This document shows, piece by piece, positions 8,303 to 19,495 of a stretch of DNA of 64,000 nucleotides. A program made the translations under genes and the position numbers. Origin of the DNA: Leisingera sp. ANG59 (GTDB lineage: Bacteria > Pseudomonadota > Alphaproteobacteria > Rhodobacterales > Rhodobacteraceae); assembly GCF_013317235.1 (NCBI RefSeq), contig NZ_WLCM01000008.1:79711-143710 (forward strand). The letters run 5' to 3'. Position 1 is the stretch's first letter; the number at the start of each line of letters is the position of its first letter. Under the pieces are notes generated by a model. The model ran no database searches and was not told where the DNA came from. It saw only the letters and a list, made by a program, of their open reading frames with translations.

Positions 8303-8644
8303 CTAGCCGGAGACCTTCTTCACGAACTGCGATTTCAGCCCGATCGGCCCGACCCCCGGCACCTTGCAGTCGATATCGTGATCGCCGTCCACCAGCCGGA
8401 TGCCGCGCACCTTGGTGCCGACCTTGATCACTGAGGACGTGCCTTTCAGCTTCAGGTCCTTGATCACCGTCACCGTGTCGCCGTCAGCCAGCACATTGCC
8501 GACGCTGTCGCGCACTTCCTTGCCCTCGCCCCCGGCCTCTCCCGCCGCCCATTCATAGGCGCATTCTGGGCAGATCAGCAGGGCATCCACCTGATAGGTA
8601 TAGGCAGAGGCGCATTCGGGGCACGGCGGCATCGTATCAGTCAT
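8303..8644 (-). CDS. yjdM: YjdM/PhnA-type zinc-ribbon protein
   Basis: 113 residues from ATG 8644. The N-terminus carries two CxxC knuckles (CPECAS and CPECAY) forming a zinc ribbon, followed by the conserved [23 protein letters not shown] and a small beta domain. E. coli YjdM (once called PhnA) is the type member; despite the name it is not known to degrade phosphonates, and its role is unclear. Longer upstream frame is not supported. It lies 82 bases downstream of the bactofilin stop in the same direction. Confidence 0.9.
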   Translation of the reverse strand: MTDTMPPCPECASAYTYQVDALLICPECAYEWAAGEAGGEGKEVRDSVGNVLADGDTVTVIKDLKLKGTSSVIKVGTKVRGIRLVDGDHDIDCKVPGVGPIGLKSQFVKKVSG

Positions 8645-8726
8645 GCGCACGCAATTAGCCTGCAAACCGGGTTTGTGCCAGACGGAAAATGCCGGTTCGC
8701 GGCGGAACCGCGGCCGCTGCCCAGGC

Positions 8727-9047
8727 TCAGCCCGTCTTGCCGCTGACCTTGATATTGCCCTGCAGCTGGGCGCCGTTTTCGGTGGACATGGTCTGCGCCG
8801 AAACATCCGCCTGCACCTGCGAGCTGGCCGCCAGACGCAGATCCTCGCACTGGATCTTGCCGCTGTAGGCGCCTTCCACGGTGACCGATTTCGCGCTGAG
8901 GGCACCATCGACGGTACCGCCTTCCAGCACCGTCACCGCCAGCGCCGATACATCGCCCACAACCCGGCCCCTGACCTCGACGCTGCCTTTGCTGGAGGTG
9001 ATATTGCCTTCAACCGTTACATCCTTCTCGATTACCGAATTCACCAC
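8727..9047 (-). CDS. Bactofilin-family polymer-forming cytoskeletal protein
   Basis: 106 residues made almost wholly of a right-handed beta-helix (DUF583): short strands with repeating hydrophobic/Gly spacing such as [18 protein letters not shown] and [22 protein letters not shown]. Bactofilins self-assemble into filaments that scaffold cell-shape or polar functions. There is no membrane segment. It is short for the family (usually 110-200 residues), lacking extended disordered tails. No M23 peptidase gene, a frequent bactofilin neighbour, is adjacent here. Confidence 0.85.
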   Translation of the reverse strand: MVNSVIEKDVTVEGNITSSKGSVEVRGRVVGDVSALAVTVLEGGTVDGALSAKSVTVEGAYSGKIQCEDLRLAASSQVQADVSAQTMSTENGAQLQGNIKVSGKTG

Positions 9048-9258
9048 GTCTCAGCCCTTTCTGCGCATCCCCGGACAGCCTAGCCCGCCCGGGCAAATTT
9101 GAACAGTTGTTAGCAAACCGCCGCCCCGGGCCAAAGCCGCGAAGCATCCGCCGGCAAGGTTTCGCCGTCTTGCCCGGCCCTTGCCGCCTATTCCGGCTGT
9201 GGAAACGGCGGCGTTGCGCGCTTTGTTCCGGGCTTTGTTTGAATGCCGGCGGACCGGA

Positions 9259-9891
9259 CTAATTCATTTGACGCTTTATCCTCCTGGCAACCTGCCATTC
9301 CCCCGTGTTGTCCCGCTGGTACCGGCCCTTGTCATCGTTTGCACGGTCATCCGGTTTGAGGCTATGCGCCATATGTTCCACGCCCTTCTCAAGCGGGATC
9401 ATGTTTCCCAACGGATTCGGAACCTCTGCTTGCAGTGCCCGCAAACGCATCCAGACATCATCGCTCATCCGATGCCGCCAGACACCAGTGAGCATGCGTT
9501 TGAAATCAGGATCAACAGAGGCCCGCGCTTCAAAATATGGCATCATCGAGCCATAGTGTGCGAGGATGTGCTCTGCCAGTCCAACAGCAATCCGTCCAAG
9601 ATCGTCGTCATTCTCCGCGGCAGCCATTGCATCGATAGTGAAATTCCACAACGCGTTCGGGTTCGCCCAAAAGCAGATGAAGACAATCCATTGCTCCACA
9701 TCGCCTTTAGAAAGCCCCGAATGAAGATAATCACAGGCATTTTCGAGCACTTGATTTGTGACTTGCAACTTTCGCTGCCGGACAAATGACCGGAGCTTCT
9801 CAAGCGTGTCCTGGTCTTGGAGGTTCAGTTCCTCGCTGCGCAGCCAGTAAACGGCCAGCAGCTCTTCTGCAGTCAGTGATTTTGATGACAA
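9259..9891 (-). CDS. DUF6869-like hypothetical protein in a lower-GC patch
   Basis: 210 residues, soluble, no signal. The N-terminal half resembles the DUF6869 pattern as I remember it (WIVFICFWANPNALWNF, then DDDLGRIAVGLAEHIL, and MSDDVWMRLRALQAEV). Function unknown. It stands alone between the bactofilin and lolD, and its codon use is less GC-biased than either neighbour, suggesting acquisition by transfer. The 210-base stretch between it and the bactofilin gene holds no gene. Confidence 0.7.
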   Translation of the reverse strand: MSSKSLTAEELLAVYWLRSEELNLQDQDTLEKLRSFVRQRKLQVTNQVLENACDYLHSGLSKGDVEQWIVFICFWANPNALWNFTIDAMAAAENDDDLGRIAVGLAEHILAHYGSMMPYFEARASVDPDFKRMLTGVWRHRMSDDVWMRLRALQAEVPNPLGNMIPLEKGVEHMAHSLKPDDRANDDKGRYQRDNTGEWQVARRIKRQMN

Positions 9892-10009
9892 AAATACCCG
9901 TGGCTATCACCACGTTTTCTATGGCGCACCGAATAATGGCCGCCCATTCACAGTATCCGCAGCTTTAAACTGTTGAGGCCGCCAGTCAAGGCGCAGCGGC
10001 CTCCCGGCG

Positions 10010-10693
10010 CTAAACCGGCACCAGCAGCCCGTTCTCCAGTTTCACCTGCCGGTCCATCCGCGCTGCCAGCTCCAGGTTGTGGGTGGCAATCAGCGCCGAC
10101 AACCCCGTGCCGCGCACCAGCTCCATCAGCGCCGCAAACACCTGGTCGGAGGTGCCAGGGTCGAGGTTCCCAGTCGGCTCATCCGCCAGCAGCACTCGCG
10201 GGCTGTTGGCCAGCGCCCGGCAGAACGCAACCCGCTGCTGCTCGCCGCCCGACAGCGCCGCCGGGCGGTGATCGGCGCGGCCCGACAGCCCCACGGTGCC
10301 CAAGAGATCCGCTGCCCGTGCCACCGCTGCCTTCTGTCCGGCGCCATTGGCCAGCTGCGGCAGCACGATGTTTTCCAGCGCGGTGAACTCCGGCAGCAGG
10401 TGGTGGAACTGGTAGACAAACCCGACCTCCTGGCGGCGCACCCGGGTGCGGCGGCGGTCGCCCTTACGGGTCACGTCCTCGCCCGCAACCCGCACCTCGC
10501 CCGCGTCCGGCGTGTCCAGCAGGCCAGCGATATGCAAGAGCGTTGACTTGCCCGCGCCCGAGGGCGCGACCAGCGCCACCACCTCACCCGCCTGCAGGCT
10601 CAGATCGGCGCCGCGCAGCACATCCACCTGCCCCGGCGTGCCTTTCAGGTAGGATTTGGTGATCCCCTTCAGTTCCAGCGTGATCTCACTCAT
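10010..10693 (-). CDS. lolD: Lipoprotein-releasing ABC transporter ATPase LolD
   Basis: 227 residues. It powers release of outer-membrane lipoproteins from the inner membrane together with LolC/E. Walker A reads APSGAGKS (43-50), with Ala at the first Gly position; Q-loop at Q95; signature LSGGEQQR (147-154); Walker B VLLADEP (167-173) followed by TGNLD, typical of the MacB/LolD group; H-loop His205. Its start overlaps the end of the permease gene by 8 bases, so they form one operon. Confidence 0.93.
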   Translation of the reverse strand: MSEITLELKGITKSYLKGTPGQVDVLRGADLSLQAGEVVALVAPSGAGKSTLLHIAGLLDTPDAGEVRVAGEDVTRKGDRRRTRVRRQEVGFVYQFHHLLPEFTALENIVLPQLANGAGQKAAVARAADLLGTVGLSGRADHRPAALSGGEQQRVAFCRALANSPRVLLADEPTGNLDPGTSDQVFAALMELVRGTGLSALIATHNLELAARMDRQVKLENGLLVPV

Positions 10694-11972
10694 AGCGCAG
10701 CGCCTCCACCGGGTTCAGGCGCGCCGCGCGGCGGGCCGGGAAAATGGTCACGAAGAACGACAGCCCCAGCGACAGCGCGGTGGCCGAGACCACATCCGCC
10801 AGCCGCAGCTCGGCGGGCAGTGCATAGATGCCGCGGATCGACGGGTCCCAGACGCCGCCGCCCATGACGTAGTTCACGAAGGAGAAGATCGGGTCGATAT
10901 AAAGTGCGAACAGGCAGCCCAGCACCACGCCGCAGAGGGTGCCGAGGACGCCGGTGAAGGCGCCGCAGATGAAGAACACCCGCATGACGGACCCTTCGCT
11001 GAGGCCGATGGTGCGCAGGATGCCGATGTCGCGGCCCTTGTTCTTGACCAGCATAATGAGGCCGGAGACGATGTTCATTGCCGCGATCAGCACCAGGATC
11101 GACAGGATGATGAACATCACGTTGTCCTCGACCTCCAGGGCGCGCAGGAATCCGCCGGAGGCATCGCGCCAGGTCCAGACACCTGCCACGCCGCCCGCCG
11201 CGGTCAGGATCGGCAGGGCGATTTGATCCACGTTTTCAGGGTCTTCCACCATCACCTCGATCTCATCTGCGACACCCTCGCGATTGAAGAAGCTCTGCGC
11301 CTCGGCAAAGGGCAGATAAACCCGGGTGCGGTCGATGTCCCAGCGCCCGGCGGTGAAGACATAAACCACCTCATAGGCATTGACCCGCGGGCTGGTGCCA
11401 AAGGCGGTTTTGACGCCATTGGGGGAAATCAGCTTGATCTTGTCGCCGACCGACACCCCCAGCTCCCGTGCCACGCCGGAGCCGATGGCGATCCCCTCCT
11501 CGAAGCGCGACAGGTCGCCCACGGCTTCTTCGCTTTGCGCAACGCCGGGGATGCCCTGGATGTCCTTGGCGGAGATGCCGAACACCTCGACGCCTGCATT
11601 GCGGTCGCGCAGGTTGGCCATCACCTGCCCCTTGACCAGCGGTGCCGCGCGGATGACGCCTGGCACCGAAGCGACCTTCTCCGCCAGTGCCTCGTAGTCC
11701 TTCAGCGAACGGTCCAGCACTCCGGCCACATTCACCTCGCCATAGGAATAGACGGTGACATGGGCATTGGCGCCCAGAATGGTGCCGACAAACTCCGAGC
11801 GGAAGCCGGAGCGCACCGCCAGCGTGGCAATCAGCGCAAACACCGCCAGGGTGATGCCGATCAGGCTGATCCAGGTCATCACGCTGACCCCGCCCTCGGC
11901 CTTGCGGGCGCGCAAGTAACGCCAGGCGATGATCCATTCGAAACGTGAAAACGGCGGTGGTGTCGAGGCCAT
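10686..11972 (-). CDS. lolC: Lipoprotein-releasing ABC transporter permease LolC/LolE
   Basis: 428 residues with the LolC/E layout: a first helix near 25-50 ([17 protein letters not shown]), a large periplasmic MacB-PCD domain, then three helices in the C-terminal FtsX domain (near 275-300, 325-350 and 385-410), ending [12 protein letters not shown], the conserved FtsX-type tail. Alphaproteobacteria commonly have one fused-role LolCE protein, so C versus E is a naming choice. First gene of the lolCD pair; a 300-base gap separates it from the divergent HPP gene. Confidence 0.92.
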   Translation of the reverse strand: MASTPPPFSRFEWIIAWRYLRARKAEGGVSVMTWISLIGITLAVFALIATLAVRSGFRSEFVGTILGANAHVTVYSYGEVNVAGVLDRSLKDYEALAEKVASVPGVIRAAPLVKGQVMANLRDRNAGVEVFGISAKDIQGIPGVAQSEEAVGDLSRFEEGIAIGSGVARELGVSVGDKIKLISPNGVKTAFGTSPRVNAYEVVYVFTAGRWDIDRTRVYLPFAEAQSFFNREGVADEIEVMVEDPENVDQIALPILTAAGGVAGVWTWRDASGGFLRALEVEDNVMFIILSILVLIAAMNIVSGLIMLVKNKGRDIGILRTIGLSEGSVMRVFFICGAFTGVLGTLCGVVLGCLFALYIDPIFSFVNYVMGGGVWDPSIRGIYALPAELRLADVVSATALSLGLSFFVTIFPARRAARLNPVEALRYE

Positions 11973-12094
11973 AGAGGGGTCCTGCCCGGAAATTTTGCCT
12001 GCAAACTGTGCTGCCTAGCGCCCGGGGTCAAGGTGTGGTTGCATATCCGCCCGATTATCCGCCGACGGCAGCTGGATCCGGCCGGCGCGGCGCT

Positions 12095-12138
12095 GCAAAT
12101 CCTTTCTGAAAGGATTTGCCGGGAGTTTTTGAAAACTC
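12095..12138. repeat. Two adjacent small hairpins in the lolC-HPP divergent gap
   Basis: GCAAATCCTTT and AAAGGATTTGC (12095-12119) are perfect 11-bp arms round a 3-base loop; four bases later GAGTTTT and AAAACTC (12123-12138) form a second 7-bp hairpin. They are AT-rich within GC-rich surroundings and lie between two divergent promoters, so they may be regulator sites or an intergenic repeat rather than terminators. Confidence 0.6.
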
Positions 12139-12271
12139 TTGGGCGCCGGGGGCAACTGATCCGCCTGACGTCACCGCAATGTGACATGCCGTATTTGCCT
12201 ATTCCCTTGCCTCCGCCCGGCGGTAAGGCTGTAACGGGCCGGTTCCGGTTGCAGACAAGGGTGAAGTCGAT

Positions 12272-12760
12272 ATGGACAGGTATTTCAAACGCGCGCTGCC
12301 GAATCCGTCACCGCGCACGGTGATCACCGCGGGGCTCGGCGCCTTTCTGGCGATTGCGGTGCTGTCGCTGCTGACCACCCACGCCAATCTGCTGCTGCTG
12401 ATGGCACCCTTCGGGGCCAGCTGCGTGCTCCTGTTCTCGGTGCCCGCCAGCCCGCTGTCGCAGCCCGCGCATGTCGTCGGCGGCCATGTGCTGGCCACCG
12501 CAGTCGCGCTGGCGCTGAACGCGCTGCTGCCGGACAGCTGGTGGGCGCTGGCGCTGGCCGTGGGGCTGTCGATCGCCCTGATGGCGGCGCTGCGGCTGAC
12601 GCATCCGCCCGCCGGCGCCGACCCGCTGGTGGTCTTTGCCACCGACCCCGGAATAGCATTCCTGCTGTTCCCGGTGCTGACCGGCGCCGTCGCGCTGGTG
12701 GCGATTGCCGCGCTGTTCCACCGTGTGTCGGGCCATGAATACCCGCTGAAACACGGCTGA
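12272..12760 (+). CDS. HPP-family membrane protein
   Basis: 162 residues with four hydrophobic helices and the family hallmark HPPAGA (RLTHPPAGADPL, about residue 109). HPP proteins in bacteria, chloroplasts and cyanobacteria are integral membrane proteins; some plant and cyanobacterial members move nitrite, which is not shown here. The MAPFGASCVLLFSVPASPLSQP segment is also typical of the family. It is convergent with the esterase gene, 14 bases apart. Confidence 0.85.
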   Translation: MDRYFKRALPNPSPRTVITAGLGAFLAIAVLSLLTTHANLLLLMAPFGASCVLLFSVPASPLSQPAHVVGGHVLATAVALALNALLPDSWWALALAVGLSIALMAALRLTHPPAGADPLVVFATDPGIAFLLFPVLTGAVALVAIAALFHRVSGHEYPLKHG

Positions 12761-12774
12761 CCGCGGCCACGCGG

Positions 12775-13398
12775 TCAGAGCGCCAGCATCGCCGTCACCG
12801 GCGCCCGCAGCGCCTCGCCCAGGGACCGCGAATCCGCCGCCTCCAGGTGATAGCCATCGGCGGCGGAGGCCCGCGCCACCTGCGCCGCATCGAAGTAACC
12901 GCAGCCCAGGCGGTCCGCCAGCGGCTCGATCACCCCTGCCAGCGCCTCGGACTGCGCCACCATCTGAGGCGTGATGTCGGGATCATCGCACAGGCTCATC
13001 GGCGGCGGCGAGACCAGCAGCACCTGCGGCACCGCGGGCTGCGGCAGCCGCCAGGGGTGGTGGCGGATGATCTCCACCAGCCGTTCCAGCCCGTCGCGGA
13101 TCAGATAGCTGGGATGGCCTTCGTAAATGTCATTGGTGCCCAGCATGATCACCGCCAGGTCCAGCGGCGCATGGCTGTGCAGCAGCACGGGCAGCACCGC
13201 ATCGCCGCGCATCTCCACGCAGGCGGAGTGGCGCGCGTGAATTGTGGTGCGCCCGCGCAAGCCTTCCGCAAAGACCACCGCATCCGCCAGGCCTTCGCCC
13301 AGCGCCGCCGGCCAGCGGTCGCCATAGGAATGCCGCCCACCGCTGTGCGGGTCGCTGCCCCAGGTCAGGCTGTCGCCAAAAGCCAGGATCTGTTTCAT
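12775..13398 (-). CDS. SGNH/GDSL hydrolase (arylesterase-like)
   Basis: 207 residues from ATG 13398, preceded by GGGAGGA. SGNH blocks are intact: FGDSLTWG with nucleophile Ser10, Gly47 in GLRGRTT, GTND with Asn90, and DGYHL with Asp181 and His184. No signal peptide, so it is cytoplasmic. Related enzymes hydrolyse aryl esters or short acyl esters, some acting as acyltransferases; the natural substrate is unknown. It lies between proS and lolC in the same orientation. Confidence 0.88.
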   Translation of the reverse strand: MKQILAFGDSLTWGSDPHSGGRHSYGDRWPAALGEGLADAVVFAEGLRGRTTIHARHSACVEMRGDAVLPVLLHSHAPLDLAVIMLGTNDIYEGHPSYLIRDGLERLVEIIRHHPWRLPQPAVPQVLLVSPPPMSLCDDPDITPQMVAQSEALAGVIEPLADRLGCGYFDAAQVARASAADGYHLEAADSRSLGEALRAPVTAMLAL

Positions 13399-13450
13399 TC
13401 CGTATCCTCCCGTTTCGGGCACCCTGCGGCGGACGGCGGGTTCGGGCAAG

Positions 13451-13477
13451 AAAAAAGGGAGCCGCCCGGCCCCCTTT
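13451..13477 (-). terminator. Rho-independent terminator downstream of proS
   Basis: Read on the minus strand, a GC stem (GGGGGCC to GGCTCCC) is followed at once by TTTTTT. It lies about 30 bases beyond the proS stop. Confidence 0.75.
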
Positions 13478-13508
13478 CCATGTTTTTCAGACAGTTGCGC
13501 CGCGAAGC

Positions 13509-14864
13509 TCAGAAGCCGCGGCCGGTGGGGTGGGCCTTGTAGACCTCGACCACCTTCTTCACCGCCTCTTCCGGGGACAGCTCCTCGCTCTCGCCGGTGC
13601 GGCGGGAGGTCAGCTCCACCACGCCGTTCTTCAGGCCCCGCGGGCCGACGGTGATGCGCCAGGGCAAACCGATCAGGTCCATGGTGGCGAACTTGCCGCC
13701 CGCGCGCTCGTTGCGGTCGTCATAGAGCGGGTCCAGACCGGCCGCGGTCAGCGCCGCGTAGAGCTGGTTGCAGGCGGCGTCCGCCTCGTCGTCGCCCTGC
13801 TTGAGGTTGACGATACCGCAGTGGAACGGGGTCACGCCTTCGGGCCAGATGATGCCCTTGTCGTCGTGGCTGGCCTCGATGATCGCGCCCAGCAGGCGGG
13901 AGACGCCAATGCCGTGGGAGCCCATGTGGACCGGCACGTTCTTGCCGTCCGGACCTTGCACGGTGGCGCCCATTGCGTCGGAATACTTGGTGCCGAAATA
14001 GAAGATCTGGCCGACCTCAATGCCGCGGGCCACCCGGCGGCGCTCCTCGGGGATCTGGTTGAACAGCGCCTCGTCGTGGGTCTCGTCGGTGCGGGCGTAT
14101 TTGGAGGTGAATTCTTCCAGCACCGCCTGGCACTGCTCGACGCTGTCATAATCGATCTCGCGGTCGCCGAAGGTCAGATCGGTGACGGCGCTGTCATAGA
14201 AGACCTCGGACTCGCCGGTATCGGCCAGCACCAGGAATTCATGGGTGTCGTCGCCGCCGATGGGGCCGGAGTCGGCGCGCATCGGGATCGCCTGCAGGCC
14301 CATGCGCTCATAGGTGCGCAGGTAGCTGACCAGGTGGCGGTTGTAGGCGTGCAGCGCGTCTTCCTTGGTCAGGTCGAAGTTGTAGCCGTCCTTCATGTAG
14401 AATTCGCGGCCGCGCATCACGCCGAAACGCGGGCGGATCTCGTCGCGGAATTTCCACTGGATCTGGTACATGGTCAGCGGCAGGTCCTTGTAGCTGCTGA
14501 CATGGGCGCGGAAGATGTCGGTGATCAGCTCTTCGGCGGTGGGGGTGAACAGCATGTCGCGGTCATGCCGGTCCTTCACCCGCAGCATCTCCTGGCCGTA
14601 AGCCTCGTAGCGGCCCGACTCGCGCCACAGGTCGGCTGACTGCATGGTCGGCATCTGCATCGGGATATGGCCCGCGCGGATCTGCTCGTCATGGACGATG
14701 CTTTCGATCTTCTTCAGCACCTTGAAGCCCAAGGGCAGCCAGGAATAGATCCCGGCGGCGGATTGCTTGATCATCCCGGCGCGCAGCATCAGCCGGTGGC
14801 TGACGATCTGGGCTTCCGAGGGGTTCTCTTTCAGAACCGGCAGAAAATAGCGGGACAGGCGCAT
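13509..14864 (-). CDS. proS: Prolyl-tRNA synthetase, short alphaproteobacterial form
   Basis: 451 residues, against about 570 in E. coli, because the editing INS domain between class II motifs 2 and 3 is missing, as is usual for alphaproteobacterial ProRS. The N-terminus [18 protein letters not shown] and motif 2 region ([21 protein letters not shown]) are diagnostic. The C-terminal anticodon-binding domain starts near residue 360. It charges tRNA-Pro in the cytoplasm. Proline mischarged with Ala would have to be cleared by a separate ProXp-type protein, not in this window. Followed by a clear terminator. Confidence 0.96.
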   Translation of the reverse strand: MRLSRYFLPVLKENPSEAQIVSHRLMLRAGMIKQSAAGIYSWLPLGFKVLKKIESIVHDEQIRAGHIPMQMPTMQSADLWRESGRYEAYGQEMLRVKDRHDRDMLFTPTAEELITDIFRAHVSSYKDLPLTMYQIQWKFRDEIRPRFGVMRGREFYMKDGYNFDLTKEDALHAYNRHLVSYLRTYERMGLQAIPMRADSGPIGGDDTHEFLVLADTGESEVFYDSAVTDLTFGDREIDYDSVEQCQAVLEEFTSKYARTDETHDEALFNQIPEERRRVARGIEVGQIFYFGTKYSDAMGATVQGPDGKNVPVHMGSHGIGVSRLLGAIIEASHDDKGIIWPEGVTPFHCGIVNLKQGDDEADAACNQLYAALTAAGLDPLYDDRNERAGGKFATMDLIGLPWRITVGPRGLKNGVVELTSRRTGESEELSPEEAVKKVVEVYKAHPTGRGF

Positions 14865-15157
14865 CTTGGCTCCATCGGTGATGTGGGTTCGAGTTCCCGC
14901 CCGGTTTAGTGGGTGATGGGGATGCGGGCAAGAGGTGGATCAAGTCCCTGTTCGCCCCGTATTGAACCCTGTGCTCCGGATCACCGCATCAGCTTGTATC
15001 CCTTGGGACGTGGCGTGCAGCGGCACGGCCCGCGCCTGACCTTCCCCCCGGGGAGGCGCATTCGCGCCCTCCCAAGGTCAGGCTCGGGCCTTGTGTCGCG
15101 GCCTCTTTGCAAGAGAGTGTCTCTGCGGGCGGCAATCCCGCCCGCAGCACTGGCCTC
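14865..15157. other. Intergenic region upstream of proS, mostly repeat
   Basis: It holds the proS promoter on the right of its start and then repeat copy C, followed by a 10-bp hairpin at 15123-15147 just beyond the BCCT stop codon (CTGCGGGCGG and CCGCCCGCAG) without a T-run. No gene seen. Confidence 0.6.
14998..15103. repeat. Dispersed palindromic repeat, copy C (inverted relative to copy B)
   Basis: Arms GGCCCGCGCCTGACCTT (15027-15043) and AAGGTCAGGCTCGGGCC (15074-15090) match copy B at 4095-4157 with one change. The asymmetric loop is the reverse complement of copy B, and flanking bases (GGGACGTGGCG before the first arm, CTTGTG after the second) also match copy B in reverse complement, so the whole unit of about 90-100 bp is inverted. 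Confidence 0.8.
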
Positions 15158-16759
<1,602 letters not shown>

Positions 16760-17038
16760 AACGCCTCCCCTTCAACTCGTTATTTCACCCCCAAGTGTCG
16801 CATTAAATTCGGAAATCTCCTAATTTGCGCATCCCGCTCCTGCTTTGCCGGGGCCGGCGGCAGGTGTTTCCGCGCCGGAGAACCTGCAGAAACGCGTCAT
16901 CGCCCCCGCCATATGCGGCATTTGCAGACGGATGTCGTTTTTGCGGCATCACGGCGCAAAAGAACTTGAATCGCCATTCAAGATTCGAAAGTGTTAGCGG
17001 AAACGCCGGACACGGCAGCAAGACTTAGGGAGAGAGAC
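16760..17038. promoter_or_regulatory. Divergent promoter region, BCCT transporter versus FAD oxidoreductase
   Basis: A 279-base gap with no gene. Its right end carries a perfect dyad (next entry). It must contain both promoters; no confident -35/-10 pair could be picked by eye. Confidence 0.5.
16965..16989. promoter_or_regulatory. Candidate operator: CTTGAAT-N4-ATTCAAG dyad, shared with the betI promoter
   Basis: CTTGAAT (16965-16971) and ATTCAAG (16976-16982) form a perfect 7-4-7 inverted repeat. GCCATTCAAGATTCGAA (16973-16989) matches GCCGTTCAAGATTCGAA upstream of betI (54720-54736) at 16 of 17 positions. Both copies end 50-52 bases before the start codon on their right. This suggests the same TetR-type repressor, BetI, binds both. 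Confidence 0.55.
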
Positions 17039-18403
17039 GTGGCCAGAACCATTACCGAGCCGGCCCGCGAGATACCGGTGATCCATGAAACCGAGGTGCT
17101 GGTCGTGGGCTCCGGCCCCGGCGGGCTGGCGGCGGCGCTGGCCGCGGCGCGGGCAGGCGCCGAGGTCACGCTCATGGACCGCTTCGGCTGCTTTGGCGGC
17201 AATATCACCACCGTCGGCGTCGAGGGCTTTGCCTGGTACCGCCACGAGGAGACGGTGGAGGCCGGCGGCATCGGCTGGGAGTTCGAGGAGCGCGCCAAGG
17301 CGATGGGCGCGGCGGTGCCGGAGAGCCAGTCGCTGAGCTATGAGCTGGACAGCGAGGGCTTCAAGCTGGTGGCGGACAAGCTGGTCGAGGAGGCTGGCAT
17401 CCACCCGATGCTGCACCGGGTGTTCGTGGCGCCGATCCGTGAGGGCAGCCGCATCACCGGCGTCATCGTCGAGAGCAAGGCGGGCCGCGAGGCGGTGCTG
17501 GCGAAACGGGTGATCGACGCCACCGGTGACGCAGACATTGCGCATATGATGGGCGCACCTTGCGTCAAGACCCCGGTGGAGCAGATGCAGGCCGCCAGTG
17601 TGATGTTCAACATCGCAGGCGTCGACAAGCAGAAGTTCATGGAGGGCGTGAAGGCCGATCCGCAGACCTATGCCAACTGGTCGACCGGCGAATGGCAGGT
17701 GGAGACCTCCGGCAAGGAGGACGAGATGTTCTCCCCCTTCCTGGCCAAGCCGTTCTCGCAAGCCATCCGCGACGGGGTTATTCCGGCGCATCTCAACACC
17801 ATTGGCGGCACCTGGGGCGCGGTGCATGACTCAGGGGAAATGACCTATATGAACCTAGTGCATCTGGCCGGCATCGACGGCACCGACCCCGACAGCATGA
17901 CCCGAGGCGAGATCGAGGGCCGCAAGCAGGCGATGCATGCGATTGACGCGCTGCGCGCCTATACGCCGGGCTGCGAGGGTGCGCGGCTGCGCAACTTCGG
18001 CATGACCATCGGCATCCGCGACACCCGCAAGATCGACGCGCATCATAACATCACCGAGGATGAGACCCGCAACCAGGGCCGGTTCGAGGACACCATCGGC
18101 ATCTACCCGGAGTTCATCGACGGCTACGGGGTGCTGATCCTGCCGACCACCGGCCGCTACATGCAGATCCCCTACCGCTCGATGCTGCCCAAGGGCGTTC
18201 AGGGCCTCTTGGTCACCGGCCGCGCCATCGGCGGTGACAGGATCGCCCATGCCGCCACCCGCAACATGGCCTGCTGCGCCGTTGCGGGACAGGGCGCGGG
18301 CATCGCCGCGGCGCTGTCGGTGAAGTCGGGCTGCGAGTTCGACGCGGTGGACATCACCGCCGTGCAGGCCGAGCTGAAACGCCAGGGGGTGCGGATCCAT
18401 TGA
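17039..18403 (+). CDS. FAD-dependent oxidoreductase
   Basis: 454 residues from GTG 17039, which follows a GGGAGAGAG ribosome site; a GTG at 16991 lies inside the probable operator and is less likely. The Rossmann motif is GSGPGGLAAALAAARAG (24-40), followed by a CFGGN loop, and the family resembles FAD_oxidored proteins that often carry a succinate-dehydrogenase-like fold. The C-terminal half has GRYMQIPYRSMLP and LLVTGRAIGGDRIAHAATR, typical of this family closing on FAD. Substrate unknown. It overlaps the oxygenase gene by 4 bases and so is translationally coupled to it. Confidence 0.88.
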   Translation: MARTITEPAREIPVIHETEVLVVGSGPGGLAAALAAARAGAEVTLMDRFGCFGGNITTVGVEGFAWYRHEETVEAGGIGWEFEERAKAMGAAVPESQSLSYELDSEGFKLVADKLVEEAGIHPMLHRVFVAPIREGSRITGVIVESKAGREAVLAKRVIDATGDADIAHMMGAPCVKTPVEQMQAASVMFNIAGVDKQKFMEGVKADPQTYANWSTGEWQVETSGKEDEMFSPFLAKPFSQAIRDGVIPAHLNTIGGTWGAVHDSGEMTYMNLVHLAGIDGTDPDSMTRGEIEGRKQAMHAIDALRAYTPGCEGARLRNFGMTIGIRDTRKIDAHHNITEDETRNQGRFEDTIGIYPEFIDGYGVLILPTTGRYMQIPYRSMLPKGVQGLLVTGRAIGGDRIAHAATRNMACCAVAGQGAGIAAALSVKSGCEFDAVDITAVQAELKRQGVRIH

Positions 18404-19377
18404 CGCAGGCCATCCCCACCATCGACATCACACCGCTGCGGGAGGCCAGCCATCCGCAGCGGCAGCAGACCGTCGAGGCCATTCTGGCGGCGGCTGAGGA
18501 CATCGGCTTCCTGTCGGTCACCGGAACCGGCGTTGCGCAGGAAACGGTGGAGGCGGTGCGGGACGTGGTGCGGGCAATCTTTGCCGTGGACGAGAAATCC
18601 AAGTGGGATCAGGCGATAACGCGGGAGAGTTACCGCGGCTATATCCCCTTGGGCTTCTTCACGCCGAACGACGGGTCTGGGACCGCGGACAAATACGAGG
18701 GCTACAAGCTGCACCATGAGGTGGCGGCAGACGACCCGATCCGCGCCGCCTGCCCGCTCTACGGCCCCAACCGCTGGCCTGTTGAGGTGCCGGAGGCGCG
18801 CGAGGTGATCCTCGGCTATTGGGCAGAACTGGACGGCGTGTTTCACCTGCTCTTGGGCGCGCTGGCCGAGGGGCTGGGGCTGGACCCGGCGGCGTTTCAG
18901 GAGCCCTTCGAAACGCCCCTCACCAACATGTCGCTGCTGCACTACCCGCCGCAGGCGCCGGAGGAGGACGGCTTTGGCATCCACCCGCACAAGGACACCG
19001 ACGCGCTGACCATCATCGCGCCGGACCCGGTGGGGGGCCTCGAGGTGCAGACCCGCGACGGCGGCTGGATCACCCCGGACTGCCCGCCCGGCGGCTTTGT
19101 CGTCAATATCGGCGACATGCTGGATCTGTGGTCCGGCGGGCGGCTGGTCTCCACCCCGCACCGGGTGGTGAACAAATCCGGGCGGGAGCGTTACTCCTTC
19201 CCCTATTTCGCGGTGCCGCGCCATGACGTGGTGGTCGAGCCGCTGCTGCCGCCGGTCGAAGGGTTCAACCGCCCCGCGGTGCATTGCGGCCATTGGTCGG
19301 CAGAGATCTGGCGCACCAACTGGCCGGATGAAGGCGCCAGCGCCGACACGCCGGAGCTGGGCACCATCCACAGCTGA
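18400..19377 (+). CDS. 2-oxoglutarate/Fe(II) dioxygenase, isopenicillin N synthase family
   Basis: 325 residues starting at TTG 18400, within the stop of the preceding gene (ATTGA), so translation is coupled. The N-terminal DIOX_N part has PTIDITPL and SYRGYIPLG. Iron ligands are His197 and Asp199 (HKD) and His254; Arg264 and Ser266 (RYS) would bind the 2-oxoglutarate carboxylate. These are all present, so the enzyme should be active. Together with the FAD oxidoreductase and BCCT transporter it probably oxidises an imported amine or betaine, an inference from context. Confidence 0.88.
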   Translation: MTQAIPTIDITPLREASHPQRQQTVEAILAAAEDIGFLSVTGTGVAQETVEAVRDVVRAIFAVDEKSKWDQAITRESYRGYIPLGFFTPNDGSGTADKYEGYKLHHEVAADDPIRAACPLYGPNRWPVEVPEAREVILGYWAELDGVFHLLLGALAEGLGLDPAAFQEPFETPLTNMSLLHYPPQAPEEDGFGIHPHKDTDALTIIAPDPVGGLEVQTRDGGWITPDCPPGGFVVNIGDMLDLWSGGRLVSTPHRVVNKSGRERYSFPYFAVPRHDVVVEPLLPPVEGFNRPAVHCGHWSAEIWRTNWPDEGASADTPELGTIHS

Positions 19378-19495
19378 AGAAGCCATGTCTTCACGCCCCT
19401 TCACGGACGCGTGAACGGGATAATCCGATCCTCCTGCCGGCGCCGTAATGCCCGTGTCATGACGCCAAACACAGCTTTCGCAGAGAGGACTTCCC

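Noticed and set aside
14880-14910. T-arm-like GTTCGAGTTCCCGCC upstream of proS
   Set aside because: Stem pairing fails and no acceptor, D or anticodon arm can be folded around it, so not a tRNA.
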